From positions 30,166 through 94,165 of the forward strand of contig VXAA01004087.1 of the NCBI GenBank assembly GCA_013399115.1: a stretch of 64,000 nt of DNA, given 5' to 3'. This document shows, piece after piece, positions 24,129 through 33,978 of this stretch (positions are counted from its first letter, which is position 1; the number at the start of each line of letters is the position of its first letter). The DNA is from Anseranas semipalmata (taxonomy: Eukaryota > Chordata > Aves > Anseriformes > Anseranatidae). A program made the translations under genes and the position numbers. A model generated the notes under the pieces. The model was given only the letters and a program-made list of their open reading frames with translations. It had not been told where the DNA came from and ran no database searches.

Positions 24129-26280
24129 ATTCTTGAAAGCATTAAGCTAAAAGCAGAAAGGGGAGAAATCATTTATGGAAAATCGTAAAATCATTCAGAC
24201 ATCACAAGGAGACATTTTCAGATACAGATGTTGGGTTACTCAGGGGTCAACAGTCACAGCCAAGCATCACCTGCTTCTTCAAATCCCTTCTAATGGTCCT
24301 GGAAATATTAGTAACCTTTTCAGATTTAAAAACAGAACCCAGACCCATTAGGTCTGCAGAAGTCATGAATTTAGCTTAAGAATCATGGCAATAAAAAAAT
24401 AAATGAAACCATATCAAACAAAAAAACAGAAAGCAAACCATCCCCAAACCACTGTCTGGGCTTCTTCCTATTTCTCTTTTCAGTGCTTGAACCTTAAAGA
24501 CTTGATTTTCCTTGTAGCCAGAGAATTAGAAAGCAATTTCCTTTCTTGAGAAAATAATTTGTGAAGAAAATTTTCAAGTATCACAGAATTCCAGGAACTG
24601 GAAAATCTCATTTCCCACAGCATTTTGAATTACAACGAAATTGACTTCAATTTGTAGTGTCATCACACCTGGAGTATTCAGACACAAGATTTAAGTCATT
24701 AAGACATTGAAAAGAAAAGAAAAATTACCTGTAATAATTGGTGTTCTGACTGAATTATTATGTTGGCTACTCTGTGCTGTATGATACTAATTCATCGGAA
24801 GGTTTGCTGGGAAATGAACCTACAGAATGGGTATGGTTCCTGTCTTTTGCATCTCATCAACTAGGAGGTGATGAAGTGACTTTAGTTGGCCTGGCCTGGC
24901 CTACTGAACTTTGCAGGCCACATTTTTTCTAGGAAGATTTAAATCCTTAAGCCTGCTGGGAGAGGAGCAGTGAAGACGCGTGCTCTCCTTTAAGAATGCT
25001 GGCTTCCTAAATGGCTCTGCAAGCTGTGAGTATATCAGCAACTGCAGATAAGAGGAAGATACTCTGGGCAGGAGCTTCAGCTACAGCTCGATGCCACACA
25101 TTTTCCCCACTCTGTGCCCCCAAATTCCAGAAAAAACGATGTTTGTTAGGCACTGTGTAAGGTTGACAGTCTGTAACTGGCTTGTGGCTGGCACAGGAAG
25201 AAAGATATAGGCTTAGCTGTAAGAGAAAGTGGAAGAAACCAGCTGTGTGATATCCACTTGGATATCCACACCTAGAGAGAAAGCTTTAACAGGCCTGTTG
25301 GGGTCTCTGTACCATGAGACCCACTTCATAATCATGGATGGTCCACAAAGCAGAGAGCAGTAGCCCATTCCCCAACACTCAGAGCCGGGAAAATTGCATT
25401 AGCCCACTCGGGGAGGCAACAGATATGCTTAAGATGATACTGCCTTTGAGCAGATGCAGAATGGGGTTAGCCTTGTAATGTCCATGGAGGTAGGAGGGCT
25501 AACCAGAGAGCTAGGAGATAATATTCCTCTCCTTGAAAGCATCACTGGGAAACTATTAACTGGAACACACAGTTCCTGCCTTAGAACTGGAGTAAGAGCT
25601 GCAAAGCTTCTTGTTTTGTGGTCTCTTTGGCTGCCCTTCACTACCAATGCAGGTAGGACATGATGGAAGCAACAAGGTAGTCACTAGCCAAGAAAATTAG
25701 AATAGTGGCAGCATCAAAGCCATGCACTGCACTAGTATAATTGCCTGAAAATTATAATGCTTTGCAAAAAGCTAATATTTGTATTCATTCTAGATACTGA
25801 AGACCAATTTTCTGATGAGAATGCCAACCATGGGATGCTATTTTTCACACATTCCCTCACCAGCCTGATTAAAATAAGAGACTATACAAATTGGCAGAGA
25901 TGGCAAGTTATCTGCATTTACTTTCCTATTTTTCATGAATATTCTTGTCTAAATAAGAAGAAATCTATTCCTTTTAAAGGAAATCCTATTTTCATGTGCT
26001 CCATATTCTTATACATACATTGATGGAGAGTGCAACATTGACTAGGGAAAGGAATCAAAAACAAACAACAACAAAAAAAAAAACACAAATGGAGCCACAC
26101 AAGAAGAAAAAGGTGATTATTTATGTGGTCATGTCTGTTGCACCGACAACAGGATACCTTTCAGAGTTTCCCACCATACTGTTGATATGTGTTTGTCTTG
26201 CTAGCAGCAATGGTTGGGGAGTAGCTTTGCTTTTTTCAAGAGTCTGTGCAAATCTGTCAGCTGCAATCTTCTGTCCATTT

Positions 26281-26316
26281 AATTGCCAGTATACATATAA
26301 TTGCCAGTATATATAT
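26281..26316. repeat. 18-bp tandem duplication
   Basis: AATTGCCAGTATACATAT at 26281-26298 is followed directly by a copy with one change (26299-26316). Confidence 0.95.
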
Positions 26317-27804
26317 TGTGAAGAAAAAAAAAAATTCTTTTTGTTTGTGAAAAGCCAAGGAAACATATATGAGACAGGTTTGCCATGCAAACAAAGAGTT
26401 GGCATGTTGCTTCAAATTTTCATGGATTCACATGTGCTGGCAGGCAATTTTCACAGTGATAAAAAGTCTTTGATCTTAGTAAATGACTCCCTTCAATTTT
26501 CAATAATGCAATAAGCCATTTTCTTTTCTGCCAGAAGTATTTTCATAGAAATGTTTTGTTCAATTTTCTGCCATGAAAATACAAAGAACAAGTCACGAAG
26601 TCATATTGACCAAAGGTCAGAGGGATCAAATGACTTTAATTAAACACAAACAAAAACAACAAAAAAAATGAAACGCTTGGAGTTTTAAGATACATTTCTA
26701 CATTTCTAACAAAAAAAAAAGTGTGGCAAAGAGCATTTTAGTGAGCTTGGGATTGGTTATGAAACTTATTCACCTTAGTTTTACCAAAGTTTGGAAATAT
26801 TTCAACAATTTGGAGTTAAATTTTAAATAAATTTGTTGGACAGTTTCCATGGGAATGTGTCTGCTCTGAAGCAGCCATTATCGGTTCTGACTTTTTTGTT
26901 GAGATAATTAACCACATTTAAATTCAAACTTTAAAGCAAATTTTCACATCTTAACTACCAATCTCCACCAGTTCTGCAGCAACACTGTTGCAAAATAATT
27001 TGTTGGTGAGAAGAGGGGTTCTTTGTGCCACACAGCACAGATTCAGTTCATAGTCACTGCAGATTTTTTTCCTTAGGTAGTCAGTAACTGGAAGGTCTAG
27101 CTTGTTCTGATATTTTATTTCTTCTTGCTACAGTTTTATTCAGTCATCCTTGTTCCTGAACAGATACAGCAATCACCATCAATGCTATTGTATTAATTGC
27201 TGTGTTTCTGCCTTTTAAATACTACAGAACCCATTAACTTGTTTCAAACACTGAGAAGCAGCTCAAACTATTTTGGGACTGCTTTGAAGACCATTAGCTG
27301 CAAATTATTAAATGCACATTGTTAATAATGGATAAGACTGAGAACTAGTGCAGTAGGCATTATTCCCATTGAAGATAATGGCTCTTTGCCAAATGAGTTT
27401 GCAGTAATGGTGCCAATTGTGAAATCTACTGGGCATAAACTGAAAAAAATGGGAATGGTTCTTCAATATATTCATTAATTATTCTCTTAACTACATTTTA
27501 AAAGTGCATCTGGACACTGGACAAAGTCTTCAGAATCCAAATGAGCCAAAGACAAGCTCTCCTCACAGCACAACAGGGGAATTCAACCAAATGCATTTAT
27601 TATACTCTGAAATCACAGCTGACTTCTAGGAGTGCCAAAAAAGAGAGGTTTACACAAACTGCTCATAATTTTTTAAGCACTGATTACAGCTGAAGTGCTA
27701 TTTTTTTGTGTGAACAGAATTTGTTATTCAAGTGCCATGTCACAGAATATAAACTTTGCATAAGTCCAGAGACTTGGATGTTATTTCAAATGTAGTTATA
27801 GATT

Positions 27805-27831
27805 AAAAAAAAGAAAAAGAAAAAGAAAAAG
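27805..27831. repeat. (AAAAAG)n purine repeat
   Basis: An A-run with regularly spaced G residues. Confidence 0.93.
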
Positions 27832-28315
27832 TCATTTTATCAGGACTTAGAAAAAGAAAAAACAAAAAATTGTACTCATTTACTAACTTATCCTTACAGA
27901 ACTGTAACTTGTAAACAATAGGAGACAGAAGTTTTCCTTTACAAAATTACCATCTGTTAATAAAAACATAGCTGGTTTGCTTGCTTTATTGTCTTTTCTA
28001 AAAGTTAGCAAATCAAAAATGTTTAGTGCAAAACCCTGAAATCCCTGATCAACAATCAAAAGGGCAATAAATTTCAGTTTTTCTGAACACTGCAGAATTA
28101 CCAAAAGGCAAAATGTAATTTCAAAGATATCTTCTTAAATTTTTATGAAACCTCACTTGTAAAACTGGTTGAGCTATGGGGAAAAAAATGCTATTAATTA
28201 CATTCTAGAGGTGAGAAAAGAGGAATCTGGGTCTTGAAAGAATAAGTGGGAACTTTGCAGATCAAGATGTCTTTGTGTATAATCTCTAGAGATGATTACA
28301 GAGGTGAGGAGCATC

Positions 28316-28341
28316 TTTATTTATTTATTTATTTATTTATT
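28316..28341. repeat. (TTTA)n microsatellite
   Basis: Six to seven TTTA units. Confidence 0.95.
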
Positions 28342-28865
28342 GTAGTAATTTGTTCATTGGAGGATTCCAAGAAATTATTTCAGGAATGATTTTCTATACT
28401 ATCAGATACATCAAAGCTTCCTGGAAGTGTCCCCCCGACCTATGAGTCTCTACTACCTCACAGATTAAGTATGTTGCAAACAGATTTGCTCACTAGCTAT
28501 TAACACATGTATTCTGTGACTCTATATGGTTACCAGAAGGGCAAGCCCCAGGAAATCTTTGGTGTTCTACTTATAATTTTTGTTAACTTTCCTGTCTGTG
28601 ATCTATTTTGTCTCCATTACCCTGCTTTCATACCTGTATTCTTTCACTGAGTCATAGAAACAGACAGTACAAAATAAATGTCTCAAATCTTTCTAAGACA
28701 GATTTGTTCAAAACAATATTTTATGTATTTTCTCAGGTAGTTCCTTTTGAAAAATCAGGCTTATACCAGGGTTTCATCAGCCTGAATAATTAAATAAGAA
28801 CAGAATTGTCTAAGAATTTTCTAAAAAAAAATTCATTTTTTATTACGTTGTTGTTTGTAGCTTAT

Positions 28866-28900
28866 TCCTTTTTTATTTTTATTTTTTATTTTTTTTTTTT
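28866..28900. repeat. T-rich tract (A-rich on minus strand)
   Basis: T-runs with occasional A. On the minus strand it is a poly(A)-like tract lying directly 3' of a long minus-strand frame; see the next entry. Confidence 0.85.
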
Positions 28901-29420
28901 GGTGTGTTGACATATCTTTTGTTCAGGAATTGCTTTTTTCACAAATTTCGGAGGAGAGTTAATCACATGCCATACTCCGATGATGCTCCAGTCCTCAGTA
29001 AAATTCAGGTCAGAGTGTTTCACTAAGGCATTGCTTTCTTCTTTGCTACTTTCCCTGGGGGAACAGATTAGAGGGTACAACCCAAGCTGGGGGGTTAACT
29101 TGGATGTTAACAGGGAGATTAAGGAAGTACTTGGCAGCAGTTCCAAAATCACTGATTTATCTCTGAGAAATTAAGAGCCTGGAACAAAGACTGCAAACTC
29201 GTCAGCTCGGAAGACCTGGACCAAAACACTCACATCCCAAATGGTGAGAAGCTGTGCAGTGTCCTGGGCTAAGAAATGTCGATCACACTTCAAGCTTGCC
29301 AGTTTGAATGGCAAGTTTTTCAAATGGCAAGGATGCCAAATAACAGCCTTATCTGGGAAATTACCTCTCCTGTCACCTGGGGAACAGCACAAAATGCCAC
29401 TTCTAGAGAGTCTCTCAACC
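28901..29420 (-). other. High-complexity island abutting an A-rich tail, possible retrocopy
   Basis: Read on the minus strand, frame 29171-29392 (73 codons) ends and a second frame, 28886-29152 (88 codons), follows with a protein-like composition (KHSDLNFTEDWSIIGVWHV, INSPPKFVKKAIPEQKICQ) running into an A-rich tract. A sequence island followed by an A-rich tail is the pattern of a processed retrocopy in minus orientation. Against this, the plus strand is open in the same place, no family was recognised, no target-site duplication was found, and bird genomes have few processed pseudogenes because CR1 rarely mobilises mRNA. It could equally be a conserved non-coding element beside a simple T-run. 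Confidence 0.2.
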
Positions 29421-29886
29421 TGGAAAGTTATATTTGGCTCACAGATTTCTTATTGTTTTGACTGTGGTAGCATACCCATACTAAAATGTGTGCTACCTGA
29501 CGGACACTTGCTAAAATAGATGTAGTATCAAATCACTAAACACTCTGGTATCCTAGTTTTGCCAAAGGTTCATGTTTATTTGAGGTGAAAAGTCAAGATC
29601 CGTAACTCAATGTATACGTGCAAAAAGGCTCTTGGAAAGACTGAAAGGCAACATATCTCAATTGTACTTGCTGCTGCAAGTACTTTTAATGAAATAACTT
29701 TTTAAAGGGCCAAAGTAATAATGTGTCCCTTCTGGTAAAAATATATGGTGCAGTAGAAATAAAATGCATGTAATGAAGTGCTAAAGTAGTCTTAAACTTT
29801 TCTAAAAGTTTGAGGAACTCAGAGGTCAAGACAATATTCAGTCTTCTTATTACCAGCTTGAAATGCATACAGTGTCTGTGAAAAGC

Positions 29887-29918
29887 CTTTTTCTTTTCTT
29901 TTCTTTTTTTTTTTTTTT
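29887..29918. repeat. (TTTTC)n and T-run
   Basis: TTTTC pentamers passing into a T-run; pyrimidine-only. Confidence 0.92.
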
Positions 29919-30370
29919 GGCCATCTTATCCTATTGACCTTGCTGTAACTTTCAGATGTAAACAATTGAAATATACTCAGAAACACACAATTCCTTGGGC
30001 ATTTGCAGTCTCTTCCCGTCTTTTGAAAATTACTTGGCTGCGTACCTCCCATCCCAAGCAGGTAGGTATTCTCCTGCTCCATCCATCAATCCAAAGCCCA
30101 AAAAATAAGAAAGATAAGACATCTTCCATCCCTGCCCTTCTCAGCTCTTGCCCTACCTCTTCCACATGCACACACAGACCAACATATTATGCAGCAATAG
30201 ATCAAAAACATTTCTGAAGATCTAGCCCCCAGACCTAACTAAATCCTGGGAATTCACAAGCTGCCAATGCTGAGCTATTGGGGAGGAAGAGCTGCCAACA
30301 GGTACCAAGGCTTCTGAAAGCAAAATGGCAAAGGAAGAAAGTTACTTTTATTTACCCCTCCTGACTCCCA

Positions 30371-30412
30371 CCTTTGCAAATGTGTGTGTATCCTTTGCAA
30401 ATGTGTGTGTAT
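30371..30412. repeat. 21-bp tandem duplication with GT repeat inside
   Basis: Two perfect copies of a 21-bp unit beginning CCTTTGCAAATG and ending in GTGTGTGTAT (30371-30391 and 30392-30412). Each carries TTGCAAAT, one base from the octamer motif. Confidence 0.96.
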
Positions 30413-31181
30413 TCTGTGAGTTTGAAAGGCATTATGTAATTCCCTATGATTATGATGGCTCTGATCAACAAAGAGCTTGCTAACTCCCTACATACCCATT
30501 TTAGTGATGAAATTGATTACAATTCAAGAAGAGCCACAGCTGAGGTCCATCTTTACAAAGTCTGCCAAAGTTTTGGACTGGCAGATATTACTTTTACTAG
30601 AAGGAAAGAGAGGGCTTATCTTCTTGGGTATTTATGCTCTCTCCATGTGCCTGAGATGCAATTTCTCCTGGATCTTTTTTAGTATTTTCAAGCTTAATCT
30701 TGCAAATGGTTTCCCAAGATTCAATAAGATTAGTCATGGCAGTAAAAATTTATGGTGCAGATCTGCAACTGGTGTACATCAGCATAGCTTAAAACTGAGG
30801 ACCTGTGTTGAAGGTGCTTTTGGTGCCCAGACTGTACATTGACAACGGGGCATACATTGCACCATAGAGCATGGCCATCCTTTGGATAAATTTCCACTAG
30901 CTGAAGATTTGCTCATGTGTCTCTTAAAAGCCCTAGAAAGTTTCTAACCTACCATGCTTTATGCAAATAGTAAATAATAACAACACTAACTGAGGGTGTC
31001 AAAATTTTAATGTCAGCTGTAAGCAATTCTATTGTTAGCTTATTATCAAGTTTTGAGGTACATTCAGAATGGATTTATCTAGAAATGCAAACACATTGTT
31101 TTGCAAGCTAGCTATCTTTTCCAGGGTTTTGAAATCCATGAAAAACATGTGAATTGCAAAGCCAGAGTGTAATGTCCTCTG

Positions 31182-31202
31182 AAAAAAAAAAAAAAAAAAA
31201 AA
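31182..31202. repeat. A-run (21)
   Basis: Twenty-one A residues; no gene-like sequence upstream. Confidence 0.95.
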
Positions 31203-31961
31203 GTATTGAATCCTTCAAATCCTGTGAAGCTACTTAATTTTGGTATTATTTCTAGCTACTATGTTTGATTTCTGCTGGAAAGTACATGGCTGACTAATGC
31301 CATGAATCATGCCATTGGTGTTCCACTAACCTAAATTACACTGGATTTGTTCTATTTACAGTCAGTAACGAAGTTGTTATGAGGTGTTTGATGGCTTTTA
31401 AACTCCATAGGTTACTAAGTAAAATACACATTTGTGGTTTCACCCTTAGTTTGTTTTTACTTTTTTTTTTTTCTTTTTAATTCAACTTCCATTCAACGGC
31501 AAGTTGCTGGAGCTTTCAGCCTGTTATGAGTAAGGCAGACAATTTGTCTCAGCTATAAAAGACTCCTTATGGCATGGAGGACAGGGTGGAGAGGTGCTGG
31601 GCATGTCCTCTGACAGTCCATTGGAGGTGATGGGCTTACCGAAGGATTGTGGGCTACAGCCCCACAGTTCCTCATCTCTGCAGTTAATCTGCCTATGGAG
31701 TTTCTCACCTCTGACAGAGCTACTAGCAACTTTATGCTTCTTGCACTCAACCTCATAACTATGACCTCTTCACTTCAGCTTCTTTCACTAAGTCCAGTCC
31801 TTTCCTTGAAGCTGTCAACATGTCCTCAGACCTCATTCAGTTCTGGAGATCGGCAGGTCCTACCTTCTTCCTTCTTGTCTGATAATGAGCTGAAACCATG
31901 GGCTTTGAAAAAGGATGGAGGTCCATATTCATCCAAAATTTCACTCTGATAGGAAAATATA

Positions 31962-31985
31962 TTGTTGTTGTTGTTATTGTTGTTG
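31962..31985. repeat. (TTG)n microsatellite
   Basis: Seven TTG triplets with one TTA. Confidence 0.93.
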
Positions 31986-32040
31986 AAAAATGGCAATTTC
32001 ACTGAAAAAGTCTGAAGACATTACAATACTGCAACAGGTG

Positions 32041-32400
32041 AAATTGAAAACAGTACTGTGTTTAGCAGAGAGCACATTAAAGGGGGATTCTTTCTACAGT
32101 CCGCTTTTACCTCAGCATTTGGCCCAACATTCCTCCAAACCATCCAACACCGTCTCATGCATGCTCTGAAGTCAGAGGCATTTACATTTGTCACTCCACC
32201 CTGCTCACTTTGTGCTGCAACTGCAACTAAGATGCAGGTAGCCAAACTCACGTTCGAAAGTTCAATGTTGTCCATCAATTCCCCAGGCTTATTTTGTACT
32301 AATTCCCTGTTGGTTTTTGTGTGCCATAAATTGCTATTCAATTTGCAGCTTTAATTTGCACACCCCTGGACAGCTATTAAATTCTTATCTTTCACTTCTG
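32041..32400. promoter_or_regulatory. Candidate conserved non-coding island
   Basis: About 360 bases of high-complexity, repeat-free sequence open on both strands (plus 32058-32354, 98 codons; minus 32021-32341, 106 codons). Neither translation resembles a known protein. The 3' part (about 32325-32400) is rich in homeodomain-like AT motifs such as TTTAATTTGC and CTATTAAATT. I infer a possible conserved element. Evidence is compositional only. Confidence 0.2.
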
Positions 32401-33845
32401 ACATAAATCCACTCTCTTGTTTGTGTTTCAACAGTAAAATATGAGCAGACACCAACATTTCTCTATTCTTTCAAGAGTGATCTCAAATAGAGTTAGGGAA
32501 ATACATTATTCCTGCTGTTATTTAATGCAGTATTAGAATGATTACAAAATTACAGATGTGAAATTACTTGAAATGATGCCTACCAATTTTTGGATGTGCA
32601 ACTGGTTAGGGAATTTTCAGGAAAACAAAACAAAAAAGATTGCACAAAAAAAAAGAAAATGGGCAGGAAATTAGACTTACTATTGCTATAACTATCCAGA
32701 ATCAGGGGTTGCAGAGCAATAAAACAGGCTTTTTATTCTGTAATGTATTGCCTATTCTATTCTGTTTCATTCCACCTTTACTGTCACAATATTTTAGAAC
32801 ATTCCAGTAATACTTACAGTGACAAAACTAACATCAATCACCTATGCTTTGTGCTTTCTAAACTTATGTTTTAGTATCCTAAGCATAAATGATATGCCAT
32901 GTGTGGGATTTGAAGGTGTTGTACGAAGTATTCTGTCAGATTTTCCAAAACTCAAGTCTAACAGTTTATCCTAATCTCCAAGGTTTTAATATAAATATGA
33001 AATTATGACCCTAGCTCATGTCGTGAAAAAATTCCAGTAATCTTAGTGGAGCTCTACTGGGAATGCATTTCTCTCTGTTGTTTTTCATACATCCACTCAT
33101 CTGGTTCCTAATTTGCAGTGTATTATCTTGTATTCTTTGAGGGAAGAGACTGAAAAGCAAAGGAAAGAAAAGTAACTAAGATCTCCCTCCTTACTGACAC
33201 TGATGTAAGGACACCTTATAAATGTTTTTCCATTGCAATTATTTACCAAAACCACATCCAACTGTGAGACTCCTTTACCAGTTTTCCAGATATAGCTATT
33301 TTTCTTTGCTTGTCTTGCGCCATTGCCCAGTCGCTGTGCTTCTCCCAGGGCTAAATATTTTCTCCCTTCTCCCGTATTTGGCTCACCAACCTTGTCTTCA
33401 AAGGTTGTAAATGTAACAACCAGGCTTGTAGGCTTCAAGCAGAAGCATATACCGTGGAGCAATGCACCAGACTGGGATTTTGAGTGGCATCATCACCTGC
33501 TGCATCTTTTTATCACTGTCTTTTATGGTGCCAAAGATCTTGTGGAGGCATTGAAATAACTCTGTCTCCAAAAATTAGCTGTCTTTAAATTTTGTTTGTG
33601 TTAGAGTCCAAGAGAAAGGATGTATTTCTGAAATACTAAGTGTAATAATTTCCTTCTCTTAGACTTGTTCTCTGGGATATTTCCCCCAATATTTATTTCT
33701 ATTTCTATGAAAATGGTACAGTATCATTGCAATCAGAAAAAGTGTGCTCACCCCCCCAGTTTTGCAATTCATCTGCACAGGCAAGGAGCAATCTTCTATT
33801 AAACAGGAACAACCAGCTTGTTACAAAACTCATCTTTTCTTTCCA
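32401..33845. other. Non-coding DNA, no gene recognised
   Basis: A minus-strand frame of 121 codons (33097-33462) overlaps plus-strand frames in two phases. None has a recognisable domain. No repeats of note. Confidence 0.5.
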
Positions 33846-33849
33846 GAAA

Positions 33850-33978
33850 ATGAGAAAGCTTCAATTAATAGAAATATTTTCATTGTGGGTTTTTGCCCTT
33901 GTGATTAATGCAGATGCACGGGAAGATGGAGACAGATACAGATTTCAATGGCAGGCTACAACACCTGGTTTAATGTAG
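33850..33978 (+). CDS. Candidate exon or small ORF with signal-peptide-like start
   Basis: CATCTTTTCTTTCCAG (AG at 33845-33846) is a good splice-acceptor match. Four bases later ATG (33850) opens a 42-codon frame. Residues 1-23 (MRKLQLIEIFSLWVFALVIN then ADA) have the layout of a signal peptide: basic start, hydrophobic core, and a small-residue ADA that fits the -3/-1 cleavage rule. The rest (REDGDRYRFQWQATTPGLM) is short and hydrophilic and ends at a stop. The frame is also open upstream of the AG, so the acceptor is not needed to open it. The nearest AATAAA is at 34486-34491. I recognise no family. It could be a secreted-peptide exon, an exon of a broken gene, or chance. Confidence 0.2.
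   Translation: MRKLQLIEIFSLWVFALVINADAREDGDRYRFQWQATTPGLM

Larger units (their letters stand above)
22871..28860. other. Non-coding AT-rich DNA, no gene recognised
   Basis: Six kilobases without a supportable gene or transposon. The longest frame, 25996-26514 plus (172 codons), starts in an ACAA/AAAC-rich stretch and has no recognisable domain. Simple repeats are listed separately. There is an everted AGGTCA-type pair at 26607-26619 and a tandem duplication at 26281-26316. Confidence 0.55.
29421..32040. other. Non-coding AT-rich DNA, no gene recognised
   Basis: No supported gene. Holds T-rich 29887-29918, a perfect 21-bp tandem duplication at 30371-30412, an A-run at 31182-31202 and a TTG repeat at 31962-31985. 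Plus-strand frames at 30446-30682 and 30477-30842 overlap in different phases, as chance frames do. Confidence 0.5.

Noticed and set aside
25996..26514. 172-codon plus-strand frame
   Set aside because: Starts in a Lys/Thr/Gln low-complexity stretch, crosses a tandem duplication and an A-run, and resembles no family.
31182..31202. A-run as a possible retrocopy tail
   Set aside because: Sequence upstream is ordinary AT-rich DNA without gene-like features or polyadenylation signal at the right distance.
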